In this document: positions 1-7,324 of the stretch, in pieces
Layout of the letters: each line of letters opens with the position of its first letter
How positions within the stretch are numbered: position 1 is the first letter of the stretch
From: Ideonella oryzae
GTDB taxonomy: Bacteria; Pseudomonadota; Gammaproteobacteria; Burkholderiales; Burkholderiaceae_C
Direction: 5' to 3'
Length of the DNA stretch: 64,000 nt
Assembly: GCF_024055665.1 (NCBI RefSeq)
Contig: NZ_JAMXMC010000012.1
Location: 1-64,000 of the forward strand
The notes under the pieces: generated by a model
Seen by the model: the letters and a program-made list of their open reading frames with translations, nothing else
Database searches by the model: none
Told to the model about the DNA's origin: nothing
Translations under genes and position numbers: made by a program

Positions 1-50
1 CTGTCCTTGTGAACATCCAAACCGACAAACAGGGTGCTAGATTTGTCCAT
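1..50 (-). CDS. IS110-family transposase, N-terminal fragment cut by the window edge
   Basis: Reading leftward from an ATG at 48-50, the first 16 codons give MDKSSTLFVGLDVHKD. The G-L-D-V-H-K block is the hallmark start of IS110-family (DEDD, RuvC-like) transposases and carries the first catalytic Asp. A purine-rich ribosome binding site (GGAGAC) sits at 55-60, a normal distance upstream. Only the start is in the window, so it cannot be said whether the element is intact. IS110 elements lack ordinary terminal inverted repeats, and I could not place the element end between 51 and 181. The IS1111 branch of this family is known to insert in integron attC sites, which fits the attC-like sites a few hundred bases away. 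Confidence 0.8.
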   Translation of the reverse strand, partial: MDKSSTLFVGLDVHKD

Positions 51-181
51 GGCCCGTCTCCCAGCAATTTGGCAACGCCCCGGCAGCGAGTCCGTCGGGT
101 GCATTGGTGTAGCTCTGCAGGTCCCAGGCCCGCAACTTACGTTCGCGCCTGAGATGGGCCGCTCAGTTTCACGAAGCCATC

Positions 182-655
182 TTGTCTAGTCGTCGCCAAG
201 TGCCCCAAGTTCACGAAATCCTCGAACTCGATCTACTGACGCTGCGCGAACACACGGAACGCGCAGGCGATCAATTCGACCGGGATCGCTTGCGCCAATC
301 AATCGAGGCTTCGCTCCCCATCTCCGAGGTAGCAGTCGTGCGTCGCCAGGGTGCTCTCGTCGCCTACGCCATGCTTCAGCCTCAAGAGGCGGGCCAGTGG
401 TTTGTCACAGGCTTCAACACTCATCCTGAGCATCGGAGCGCACCAGTGTTCAGGGTGCTCTTCGGCCAGTTCCTGAATATCGCCTCGCGCAGAGGCATCA
501 CTTCGCTGCGAAGCAATGTCTACAAGACTAACAGCCTGTCCATGGCTTTCCATGCTCGCCTTGGGTTCCAGGTCACTCGGGAGAATGCAAAGGGAGTGGA
601 GTTCACGGTCAACCTCCCGCAGCTACTGGCAAAGAGCCGTCTGGTAGCGCGGTGA
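182..655 (+). CDS. GNAT-family N-acetyltransferase
   Basis: A 157-residue protein with the GNAT fold layout: an N-terminal helix, a beta segment around VAVVRRQGALVAYAML, a core strand ending in a V-T-G-F-N-T-H-P-E block, and a C-terminal half with an N-S-L-S-M-A-F-H-A-R-L-G-F signature typical of the acetyl-CoA end of the fold. The substrate is unknown. The start used is TTG at 182. There is no convincing ribosome binding site, and the frame stays open and protein-like upstream (to about 140), so the N-terminus may be longer or may have been disturbed by the adjacent IS110 element. Base composition is clearly lower in GC than the bulk of the window. The stop is 2 bp before an attC-like site, as in an integron cassette. 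Confidence 0.7.
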   Translation: MSSRRQVPQVHEILELDLLTLREHTERAGDQFDRDRLRQSIEASLPISEVAVVRRQGALVAYAMLQPQEAGQWFVTGFNTHPEHRSAPVFRVLFGQFLNIASRRGITSLRSNVYKTNSLSMAFHARLGFQVTRENAKGVEFTVNLPQLLAKSRLVAR

Positions 656-656
656 C

Positions 657-713
657 GGCTAGCTCTTCATTCAACGGGACGCCTGTCGGTGTCCGTCAAT
701 TCGAACATTAGCC
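657..713 (+). other. attC-like integron recombination site (57 bp, degenerate)
   Basis: R''-like box GGCTAGC at 657-663 (consensus GGCTAAC) and R'-like box ATTAGCC at 707-713 (consensus GTTAGCC). Between them lie two imperfectly complementary arms, TTCATTCAACGGGACGCC (665-682) and GGTGTCCGTCAATTCGAA (688-705), with a 5-base loop. Size, box positions and the TTCAACGGGACGCC-type arm match the short class of attC sites. It lies 1 bp after the GNAT stop codon and 3 bp before the next gene's ATG, the spacing expected for cassettes. Each core box has one mismatch, so recombination may be weak or lost. Confidence 0.65.
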
Positions 714-716
714 CGT

Positions 717-1070
717 ATGACCTGCATCCTGCGTTTGTCAGCTCCCAACATTGAGCATCGACTAGCTGCGATTCGCTTTCAGCCGTACCGACTACAGCAC
801 GGCTCGGCCCATTTCAAGGTGAGTGATCGTGAATTCGGAGACTTGCCCGGCCAAGTGCAGGATGCGCTGGAGTTCTTGCGAGAGCACTCACAGGATCTTC
901 AGTCAATGATGGCGCCAGGCGCGAGTGGCTCCCTCGATTTTGCTGTGCATATTCCGAGCCAGGGCTTCGTCACCAATTCATTTCCCGCGTCACTCGTTTC
1001 ACTCGCTGGTGGGCTGGGCTTGGGGCTCGATCTGTCGGCTTATCCTGGGGAGGGGAGCCATGCGGTCTAA
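717..1070 (+). CDS. Hypothetical protein encoded in a cassette-like unit
   Basis: A 117-residue protein that I do not recognise. It has no signal peptide and no transmembrane helix. The middle (about residues 35-65) is acidic and likely helical (GDLPGQVQDALEFLREHSQD), and the C-terminal half is Gly/Ser/Leu-rich. The sequence is not low-complexity, so it looks like a small globular protein. The ATG follows an attC-like site by 3 bp, and its TAA stop lies inside the GTCTAAC box of a second attC-like site. That is the standard architecture of a single-gene integron cassette. GC content is below the neighbouring chromosome. Toxin/immunity, acetyl-transfer partner or other cassette functions are all possible; nothing in the sequence decides. 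Confidence 0.6.
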   Translation: MTCILRLSAPNIEHRLAAIRFQPYRLQHGSAHFKVSDREFGDLPGQVQDALEFLREHSQDLQSMMAPGASGSLDFAVHIPSQGFVTNSFPASLVSLAGGLGLGLDLSAYPGEGSHAV

Positions 1071-1178
1071 CAGGTCGCTGGACGCGGATACGCAGCGGCA
1101 TTACGTCGCAAGGCGTGCGCTGGAGCATACGCCCGGCGGCGCAATGCCGCTACGCGCCGGACAACTTCAACGTTGGCC
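1065..1178 (+). other. attC-like integron recombination site (114 bp, degenerate)
   Basis: A perfect R''-type box GTCTAAC at 1065-1071 overlaps the stop codon of the preceding gene. The distal core box is GTTGGCC at 1172-1178 (one mismatch to GTTRRRY). The interior folds back on itself: AGCGGCATT (1094-1102) pairs perfectly with AATGCCGCT (1143-1151), and the outer arms pair imperfectly. A length of 114 bp lies within the known attC range. Together with the site at 657-713 it delimits one cassette. Confidence 0.6.
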
Positions 1179-1224
1179 TCAAGGGCCGGAGCTTCCCCGG
1201 ATCAGCCACTTCCCGGAGTGTTAA

Positions 1225-1650
1225 TTGCTAAAGAGAACAACCATAGCGATGGCTGTGCTTGCAACAGCGTGCGCTGCAAGTGCAGGAGATCTGCCGCTAT
1301 CGCCGGCACAAGTCGAGCAAGTCACCGGCCAGACTGGCTTGACGACAAAGCCGGCGAAGTACGACAAGCTGGGTACGAACTTCGTGAACCCTCACGGCGC
1401 AACCGTCATCACGCTGAAGGTGGGAACGTCCAGCTTGTATGAAACCTGGAAGGCTCAGCCCGCGATGAACGACCAAGCTCCCGTTCAAGGAGTCGGCGAG
1501 GACGCGGTGGCGTCGAAGAAGGGGCGGTACGTCTGCTTCAAGAAGGGATCACTCGGTGCTTGCGTGGTCGGCTCCATTGACTTCCCTGGCAAGCCCACAT
1601 TGGTGAGCGACGAACAGTTGCTCCAGCTTGCCAAGCTTGCGGCAAAGTAG
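1225..1650 (+). CDS. Small secreted protein of unknown function
   Basis: 141 residues starting at TTG (1225), preceded by GGAG at 1214-1217, which decides the start. The N-terminus is a clear Sec signal peptide: Lys-Arg, then a hydrophobic Ala/Met/Leu stretch, and a likely cleavage after ASAG or CAASA near residue 20. The mature part is basic, with two Cys (FKKGSLGACVVG region and YVCF) that could form a disulfide in the periplasm. No family is recognised. It follows the second attC-like site by 46 bp and could be the last cassette gene, but no attC is visible after its stop. GC is lower than the chromosomal core. Confidence 0.6.
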   Translation: MLKRTTIAMAVLATACAASAGDLPLSPAQVEQVTGQTGLTTKPAKYDKLGTNFVNPHGATVITLKVGTSSLYETWKAQPAMNDQAPVQGVGEDAVASKKGRYVCFKKGSLGACVVGSIDFPGKPTLVSDEQLLQLAKLAAK

Positions 1651-1819
1651 GTTGCAGGGCACACGGTTGAGGCTGTAGCCGACCCCGTTTGCAGCCTTGA
1701 GCCGACACGACGGCCTCATATGCGCCGCGCTGCTGATCTCACTCGGATTCCTTCCTTCGCAAGCCGGGGTGCGCTGCCCAGAATCGATCCTCGATGAACG
1801 AGGAATCAGGGGCCGCCAC

Positions 1820-2788
1820 ATGAACTTTCAGCAATTGCGTGCCGTGCGGGAAACCGCCCGCCAGGGCTACAACCTGACCACGGTGGCCCAGGTGCTGCAC
1901 ACCTCGCAGCCCGGCGTGAGCCGGCAGATCCGCGAGCTGGAGGATGAGCTGGGGCTCACGCTGTTCAACCGGGCCGGCAAGCGCCTGACCGGGCTGACGG
2001 CGCCGGGCGAGCGCATGCTGCCCATCGTGGAACGGATGCTCTCGCATGCCGAGTCGCTCAAGCGTGCCGGCCGCGACCATGTGAAGACCATGTCCGGCCA
2101 ACTGACGATTGCCACCACCCACTCGCAGGCCCGCTATGCGCTGCCGGGTGCGGTGATGGCCTTCCGCGCCCTGCACCCCGAGGTGTCGCTGCGCCTGCAC
2201 CAGGGCTCGCCCGAGCAGGTGGCCCGCCTGCTGAAGGACCGCCAGGCGGATGTGGGCATCGCCACCGAGGCGCTGTCGCGCCACCCACAGTTGCTGACAC
2301 TGGCCTGCTACACCTGGACCCACCTGGTGGTGGTGCCCAAGGGCCACCCGCTGGACGACGGCCGACCGCTGACCCTGGCCCGCCTGGCCCGCCAACCGCT
2401 GATCACCTACGAGCTGGGCTACACCGGCCGCGGCCACATCGACCAGGCCTTCCACCAGGCCGGCATCCGCCCGCAGATGGCCATCGAGGCCACCGATGCG
2501 GACGTGATCAAGACCTATGTCGGCCTGGGGCTGGGCGTGGGCATCATCGCCGCCATCGCCTACCAGCCTGAGAAGGACACCGGCCTGGTGGCGCTGGACG
2601 CCCGCCACCTGTTCTCGCCCAACCTCACCCGCTTGGCGGTGCGCCGTGGCGAGACGCTGCGCGAGCTGGTCTACGAATTCATCCGCGCCTTCGCCCCACC
2701 GCTGACCCGCGAGGTGGTGCAGGCCGAACTGGCGCGCGCAGAACCCGCCCCCCGAGACACCCCCCACCTGACCGAGGCCACGACATGA
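1820..2788 (+). CDS. cysB: CysB-type LysR-family transcriptional regulator
   Basis: 322 residues. The N-terminal helix-turn-helix (about residues 1-60) begins MNFQQLRAVRE and includes TSQPGVSRQIRELEDELG, the CysB/Cbl-type motif. The remainder is the substrate-binding effector domain (about 90-300). CysB-like proteins activate sulfate and sulfonate assimilation genes and sense N-acetylserine or sulfate-related signals. The internal ATG at 1820 is chosen because family members start exactly there; the frame is open further upstream. It overlaps the next gene by 4 bp (ATGA), so they are co-translated. The ssu operon downstream is a plausible target. Cbl or SsuR would be alternative names. Confidence 0.85.
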   Translation: MNFQQLRAVRETARQGYNLTTVAQVLHTSQPGVSRQIRELEDELGLTLFNRAGKRLTGLTAPGERMLPIVERMLSHAESLKRAGRDHVKTMSGQLTIATTHSQARYALPGAVMAFRALHPEVSLRLHQGSPEQVARLLKDRQADVGIATEALSRHPQLLTLACYTWTHLVVVPKGHPLDDGRPLTLARLARQPLITYELGYTGRGHIDQAFHQAGIRPQMAIEATDADVIKTYVGLGLGVGIIAAIAYQPEKDTGLVALDARHLFSPNLTRLAVRRGETLRELVYEFIRAFAPPLTREVVQAELARAEPAPRDTPHLTEATT

Positions 2789-3537
2789 GCACCCTGACGG
2801 AAGAACGCCCGGTGGCGCCAGCGCCCGCCAACCCCGATCCCCTGGACGCCATCGTCCAATCCCTGCGGGAAGTCCGCCTGGCCTGGCGCGAGGCCAATGG
2901 CCGCGCCCGCGAGCCCGCCGGCCGTGAGCTGCCCTCCGAGGACACCCTGGCCCATGTGCTGGAGGACTTGGGCGGCGTGCTGTTCCCGATGCGGCTGGGC
3001 CCACCCGAACTGCGGCCGCAGGAAGAGGACCGGCATGTGAGCCAGACGCTGCGTCAGACCCTGCTGTTCATGGAAGGCCTGATGCGCCTGGAGCTGCAGT
3101 ACGACGCCCGCGTGCGGGGGGCCGAACTCACCGAAGGCCCCCACGTCGCCGAGCTGGCACGCCAACGCGCACGCGACTTTGCGGGCACCCTGCCCATGGT
3201 CCGGGCCGAACTGGACGCCGATCTGGCCGCCTCCTTTCACCAGGAAAGCGGCGTGCGCAGCATGGACGAGATGCTGCTGTGGCACCCGGGCATGCGGGCC
3301 CTGCTGGTGCACCGCCTGGCCCACCGGCTGCACCAGGCCGGCCTGCCGCTGCTGGCCCGCATGGCCTCGGAGCTCGCGCGGGTGCGCACCGGCATCGACA
3401 TCCACCCGGCCGCCCGCGTGGGCCCGGGCTGCGCGCTGCAGAGGGCCACCGGCGTGGTGATCCCGGAAGACGCGGTGATCCTGCCGGGTGCGCTGATCGA
3501 CGGCCACCGTTCGCTCACGGGCTGGCAGGCCGCCTGA
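2785..3537 (+). CDS. Truncated serine O-acetyltransferase homologue, probably catalytically dead
   Basis: 250 residues. Residues 20-200 match the N-terminal helical domain of betaproteobacterial CysE/EpsC-type serine acetyltransferases (LREVR..W, GRELPS, LFPMRLGPP, MDEMLLWHPGMRALLVHRLAH). The left-handed beta-helix starts normally (GIDIHPAARVGPG, about 203-215) but ends after about two coils, with the stop at residue 250. By family comparison from memory, the Asp-His catalytic pair (DHATG) is replaced by Gln-Arg at 219-220. The DPAA-type Asp in the helical domain is replaced by ESGV, and the later catalytic His and the rest of the helix are missing. Only the Asp of IDIHPAA remains. The reading frame is otherwise clean and followed by a strong terminator, so it is a maintained gene rather than an obvious fresh frameshift. 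A regulatory (CysK-binding or N-acetylserine-binding) role is speculative. Confidence 0.7.
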   Translation: MSTLTEERPVAPAPANPDPLDAIVQSLREVRLAWREANGRAREPAGRELPSEDTLAHVLEDLGGVLFPMRLGPPELRPQEEDRHVSQTLRQTLLFMEGLMRLELQYDARVRGAELTEGPHVAELARQRARDFAGTLPMVRAELDADLAASFHQESGVRSMDEMLLWHPGMRALLVHRLAHRLHQAGLPLLARMASELARVRTGIDIHPAARVGPGCALQRATGVVIPEDAVILPGALIDGHRSLTGWQAA

Positions 3538-3556
3538 CTCTACGCTCCCCACCATG

Positions 3557-3586
3557 AACAACGCCCGGCCGAGGCCGGGCGTTGTT
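3557..3586. terminator. Strong bidirectional hairpin terminator
   Basis: Perfect 14-bp stem AACAACGCCCGGCC (3557-3570) and GGCCGGGCGTTGTT (3573-3586), with the loop formed from the central GA plus neighbours. AAC/GTT flanks give A and T tracts on both sides. It lies between the convergent serine acetyltransferase homologue and the FAD protein, so it can serve both. Confidence 0.8.
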
Positions 3587-3606
3587 CGTTGTGGGACGGT
3601 GGTGCT

Positions 3607-5040
3607 TCAGGCGGCAGCGGCCCAGGCCTCGTCCAGCAGCGCGGCACGCCGGGCCAGCAGGCTGCTGGCGGCCTGCTGGGCATGCACGCGCAGCTCGGGA
3701 ATGGCGATGGCCTCCCAGTGCTGGGCCTTGAGCATGGGGCCGACGTAGTAGAGGTCCTCCACCGGCACACCGCAACAGTCCAGCGGGCGGTGTTCGGCAT
3801 CCACCAGCAGACCCAGGCCCAGAGCATCGGCGCTGAGCAGGCCACGCTCGCGCAGCTCGGCCAGCAGCGGGTCGCGGGCATCGCGCAGCCGTCCGGACGG
3901 GCCGGTGCAGTTGACAACGGCCTGCACCTGCAGGGTCTGGGCGACACCACCGCCCCGCGGCTGCACCGTCACACGCCAGCCCGTGCCATCCTCGGCGGGC
4001 TGGACGCCCGCCAGGCGGCCCGTCCAGGACAGCAGTCCGCCAGCCGCCCGGTCATCCTGCAGGCGCTGCCACAGTGCCGGCGCCATGCGGTGGCGGTGGG
4101 TGTCCCACCAGGGCTGAAGATGGCGCAGGAACTGCTGGCGGTCGCGCAGCGACAGGCGCTGCCACAGACGCGGCGTGCCGGCGCGCAGACTGGCCATCAC
4201 GTCGCGCCAGTCCAGGCCCTCGGCCTCGGCCTCACGCACCCAGGCGCGCACCTCGGCCAGCGCGGCGCGCGGATGCAGATCGGCCCCCAGCCGCGCCACC
4301 GGCTGCAGGCCCGGGCGCGGGCGAGCCTCGGCCACGCGGTGAGGTTGCGGCATCTGGCCGCGCCGCGACACCAGGTGGATGCGGCCGCGGTGCCCGCGGT
4401 CGCGCAACTCGATGATCAGGTCCACCGCGGTGAGGCCGCTGCCCACCAGCAGCACCTCGGCATCGGGCGCCGGCGCCCAGTCGGCCGGCCGCTGCCAGGG
4501 GTCGGGCCAGAAGCCCGGGGCCTGCCAGTCGCCCCCGAGACCCAGGGACGGCGCCTGCGGCGGCAGATGGCCGGTGGCCAGCAGCACCTGCGCGGCCTGG
4601 CCGGTGCGGCCATCGTCCGTCTCCAGGTGCCAGCCGTGGTGCAGGCGGCGCAGGCTGCGCAGACCGCTCAGCCCGGTCTGCACCCGCACCCCGCGAGCAC
4701 GTGCCGCGGCCAGGCCCTGGTCCCACTGCGCCTGCAGGTAGTCGGCCATCCAGCAACGGGGCACGAAATCGGCCGGCTGCACCTCACGGCCGGCGGCCAC
4801 CAGCCAGCGGGCAAAACCGCCCTCGTCCTGTGGGTCCCAGCCGAGCCGGCCGGCCGGCACATTCAGCAGGTGGCTGTCGCAGGCCGTGCCATAGGCCACG
4901 CCGCGCCCGGGCTGCGGCTCGCGCCCCAGCACGCACAGGGTGCCCCCCGCGGGCAGCGCCCGCATCAGCTGCAGGCCCACGGCCACGCCGCTGAACCCGG
5001 TTCCCGCGATGGCTATCGCGTCTTCAGCGCCCCAATCCAT
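3607..5040 (-). CDS. FAD/NAD(P)-binding oxidoreductase-like protein (NAD_binding_9 / YdhS type)
   Basis: 477 residues. The N-terminus holds a dinucleotide-binding motif (AIAGTGFSGVAVGLQLM, about residues 9-25) followed by GREPQPGRGVAYGTACDSHLLNVPAG-type sequence diagnostic of the YdhS/NAD_binding_9 group. A second Rossmann motif (VLLVGSGLTAVDLIIEL) is near residue 200. Such proteins bind FAD and probably NAD(P)H, but their substrates are mostly unknown. In some bacteria they sit with sulfur or siderophore genes. It is monocistronic, convergent with the CysB/SAT pair across the shared terminator, and divergent from the HAF protein. The ATG at 5038-5040 follows AGGAGCTCAC, a good ribosome binding site. 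Confidence 0.75.
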   Translation of the reverse strand: MDWGAEDAIAIAGTGFSGVAVGLQLMRALPAGGTLCVLGREPQPGRGVAYGTACDSHLLNVPAGRLGWDPQDEGGFARWLVAAGREVQPADFVPRCWMADYLQAQWDQGLAAARARGVRVQTGLSGLRSLRRLHHGWHLETDDGRTGQAAQVLLATGHLPPQAPSLGLGGDWQAPGFWPDPWQRPADWAPAPDAEVLLVGSGLTAVDLIIELRDRGHRGRIHLVSRRGQMPQPHRVAEARPRPGLQPVARLGADLHPRAALAEVRAWVREAEAEGLDWRDVMASLRAGTPRLWQRLSLRDRQQFLRHLQPWWDTHRHRMAPALWQRLQDDRAAGGLLSWTGRLAGVQPAEDGTGWRVTVQPRGGGVAQTLQVQAVVNCTGPSGRLRDARDPLLAELRERGLLSADALGLGLLVDAEHRPLDCCGVPVEDLYYVGPMLKAQHWEAIAIPELRVHAQQAASSLLARRAALLDEAWAAAA

Positions 5041-5304
5041 GTGAGCTCCTCATCCAAGCCGACAGCACCCGATGCGCTGCCTCGATGGGGGCGATGCTGA
5101 CCGCGCTGGCGGGCTTTGAGAACGCAGATCGGTGCATAAGCTCAGATCCGGATGGCATAAAGCCAACTTCCATCGGCCAAGGTGGCCGACGCAGGTGAGC
5201 AATGGAGACTAATCCGACCTGCTGATGCGTGAACGTGAGGCGACTCCCAACATCGAGGCGCAGTTTCGACGATCCCGCTCACGTTCTTGCCAAAGAAAAT
5301 CACC
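5041..5304. other. Divergent intergenic region (264 bp), no gene seen
   Basis: Separates the leftward FAD protein from the rightward HAF-repeat protein and should hold both promoters. I see no ORF with coding character, no tRNA and no strong hairpin. It is slightly lower in GC than the flanks. Confidence 0.5.
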
Positions 5305-6309
5305 ATGACCAACACGCCGTCGCTGCTGACTGCAGCCTGTCTTGCGCTGTCGTCCTCCCTCGCCCTGCCGGCGCAAGCCGAAAGCTACAAATTCGAGGTG
5401 CTTCCTACGCTCGGCAGCCCCGCCACGGGCGCCCTCTCCATTGCCAACAACAATTGGGTGGCTGGCAACTCGTCCGTGTCCGGGGCCAGCGTTGCCACCC
5501 TGTGGAAGAAGAAAAAGCCGCTCAACTACCAACCCGATGGCTTCTCCTCGACCGAGGCCCTTGGCCTCAATGCCGCGGGCGATGTCGTTGGCTGGGGCAA
5601 GATGGACAACAACCTCTACGCGCTCCATTGGCAGCATGGCAAGTACCGCACCCTGCCGGCTTTGCCAGGAAGCCCCTACCCTTTGCTGGCCACCGCTGTC
5701 AACGAGGCCGGCCAGATCGCCGGCGTATCCGGTGACCACGCGGTGCTCTGGAGCGGTGACACCGTCACGTCGCTGGACGGAAGCGGCCAAGGTTCCCTGG
5801 GCACGCCCACCGGCATCAACGCGGCCGGCACGGTGGTGGGAAATGTGGTCGTGTATTCCTCGGGTCTCGGCGCGGCGAAATGGACAGGCGGGCAAACCGT
5901 GCGACTGCGCATGAGCGGTCTGTACAGCAAGGCCAATGGCATCAACGACGCCGACCGCGCCGTGGGCTGCAGCAACCTGAGCGACGACACCATCACCCTG
6001 CATGCGACCCGTTGGGACGGCACCGCCGGCACGGTGTTGGCCGACCTCAGTCCCAGTCTCTATTCGAGCAGCTGCGCCAATGCCATCAACAATGCTGATG
6101 TGATCGTGGGCTACAGCGCCGGCGTGGCGGCGCGCTGGACCGGCGACACGGTGGTCGACCTGAACCTGCTGCTGACGCAGGCCGTGCGCAATCAGGGCTG
6201 GCAGCTCGATGACGCCACCGGCATCAACAACGCGGGCCTCATCGTTGGCCATGCACACAACACGGTCACTGGCGAATCCGTGTTCTACAAATTGACGCCC
6301 AAGCAGTGA
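5305..6309 (+). CDS. Secreted HAF-repeat protein
   Basis: 334 residues with a Sec signal peptide (ending LPAQA-ES near residue 25). The mature protein is built from about seven degenerate repeats of roughly 40 residues, each centred on a G-I-N-x-A-G-x-V-V-G motif. Examples are GLNAAGDVVGWG, AVNEAGQIAGVSG, GINAAGTVVGN, GINDADRAVGCS, AINNADVIVGYS and GINNAGLIVGH. These are the repeats of the 'HAF' extracellular family, a probable beta-propeller of unknown function. The ATG at 5305 is preferred over the TTG at 5287 because it is preceded by AAAGAAAAT and starts directly at the signal peptide. A clear terminator follows. GC is lower than in the neighbours. Confidence 0.75.
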   Translation: MTNTPSLLTAACLALSSSLALPAQAESYKFEVLPTLGSPATGALSIANNNWVAGNSSVSGASVATLWKKKKPLNYQPDGFSSTEALGLNAAGDVVGWGKMDNNLYALHWQHGKYRTLPALPGSPYPLLATAVNEAGQIAGVSGDHAVLWSGDTVTSLDGSGQGSLGTPTGINAAGTVVGNVVVYSSGLGAAKWTGGQTVRLRMSGLYSKANGINDADRAVGCSNLSDDTITLHATRWDGTAGTVLADLSPSLYSSSCANAINNADVIVGYSAGVAARWTGDTVVDLNLLLTQAVRNQGWQLDDATGINNAGLIVGHAHNTVTGESVFYKLTPKQ

Positions 6310-6391
6310 ACCCGCTGGCCAGAGGCCCCGAAGCACTGTTGGCACCGAGCGAAATTCGAGCGAAAGGCCCTGCGGCCTCGTGATGCCTTGC

Positions 6392-6417
6392 GACTTGGGC
6401 CGGAGACGGCCCAAGTC
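6392..6417 (+). terminator. Rho-independent-type terminator after the HAF gene
   Basis: Perfect 11-bp stem GACTTGGGCCG (6392-6402) and CGGCCCAAGTC (6407-6417) with a GAGA tetraloop, followed by CCTTTG. The T tract is short, but stem and loop are ideal. Confidence 0.7.
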
Positions 6418-6463
6418 CCTTTGATCATCTGTCACTTGCCATGGACAAAGTCACGTCCTATAG

Positions 6464-6479
6464 TGAACCAAATGGTTCA
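6464..6479. promoter_or_regulatory. Probable ArsR-type operator overlapping the start codon
   Basis: Inverted repeat TGAACC (6464-6469) and GGTTCA (6474-6479) with an AAAT centre. The ATG of the downstream ArsR-family gene (6472) is inside the repeat, directly after a TATAG that may be part of the -10 region. Self-repressing ArsR-SRPBCC loci often carry such a site. The location implies that repressor binding blocks transcription start or translation. Confidence 0.55.
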
Positions 6480-6834
6480 GCATTTGACGACACACCTGAA
6501 CGCCTCGTTCGCCGCCCTGTCAGACGCCACCCGGCGCGGCGTGTTGGAACAGCTCGGGCGGGGTAACGCGTCCATCTCGGAACTGGCCGACAGGTTCCAC
6601 ATGACGCTGACAGGCATGAAGAAGCACGTGGGCGTCCTGGAGCAGGCGGGGCTGGTCACGACCGAGAAGGTGGGACGGGTGCGGACCTGCCGGCTGGGCC
6701 TGCGCCGGCTGGAGGAAGAGGCCAAGTGGATTGAGCAGTACCGACAGCTGTGGGATGCCCGCTTTGACGGGCTGGACCACGTCGTTCAGGCACTCAAACG
6801 CAAGGAGACAGACGATGACCGAAGCACGAGATAG
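6472..6834 (+). CDS. ArsR-family winged-helix repressor (SRPBCC-associated type)
   Basis: About 120 residues. FAALSDATRRGVLEQLGRGNASISELADRF followed by MTLTGMKKHVGVLEQAGLV is the typical ArsR winged helix of the metal-independent subgroup paired with AHSA1/SRPBCC proteins. No CxC metal motif is present. The ATG at 6472 is used because homologues start just before FAALSDATRR; it lies inside a palindrome that looks like its own operator. The 3' end overlaps the SRPBCC gene by 20 bp, so the two form a translationally coupled pair. The ligand is unknown. Confidence 0.8.
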   Translation: MVQHLTTHLNASFAALSDATRRGVLEQLGRGNASISELADRFHMTLTGMKKHVGVLEQAGLVTTEKVGRVRTCRLGLRRLEEEAKWIEQYRQLWDARFDGLDHVVQALKRKETDDDRSTR

Positions 6835-7324
6835 CAGCGCCAGCCAGGCCCAGGGCCGTTCAACGGTGGAGCGGGCGTCAGATCGCGAGATGGTGGTGAC
6901 GCGGACCGTCCGAGGGCCGGCGCATCTGGTGTTCCAGGCGTGGACGCAGGCGGCGCTGTTCCAGCGCTGGTGGGTGCCCCAGTCGCTGGGCATGACCCTG
7001 CTGTCCTGCGACATGGACGTCCGTGTGGGCGGGACATACCGCCTCGTGTTCCAGTTCGCCCCGGAACCCTTGGTGTTTCACGGCCGATACCTCGAGGTGG
7101 TGCCCGACGCGCGCCTGGTCTGGACCAACGAAGAGGCCTTCGGCAGCGGGCAGGTCACCACAGTCACCTTCGAGGAACAGGCGGGCGAGACGCGGGTCGT
7201 GGTGCGTGAACTCTATCCGTCGAAGGACACGCTCGACGCCGCCATCGGCGCGGGCAGCACCAGCGGCGACATGCAGGAGACCTTCGATCAGCTCGAGGCG
7301 CTGCTGCCCACGCTCAGTTCATGA
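6815..7324 (+). CDS. SRPBCC / AHSA1-domain protein
   Basis: 169 residues with the SRPBCC (Bet v1-like) ligand-binding fold: [54 protein letters not shown] and [15 protein letters not shown] in family order. The C-terminal DQLEALLP helix closes the cavity. These proteins bind hydrophobic ligands or act with the partner ArsR protein, but no ligand can be inferred. The start at 6815 (ATGACC after GGAGACAGACG) overlaps the regulator. The stop (7322-7324) overlaps the convergent ssuB stop within TCATGA. Confidence 0.8.
   Translation: MTEARDSSASQAQGRSTVERASDREMVVTRTVRGPAHLVFQAWTQAALFQRWWVPQSLGMTLLSCDMDVRVGGTYRLVFQFAPEPLVFHGRYLEVVPDARLVWTNEEAFGSGQVTTVTFEEQAGETRVVVRELYPSKDTLDAAIGAGSTSGDMQETFDQLEALLPTLSS

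Noticed and set aside
1651-1819. A third attC site after the secreted small protein
   Set aside because: No RYYYAAC/GTTRRRY pair with complementary arms is visible in this interval.
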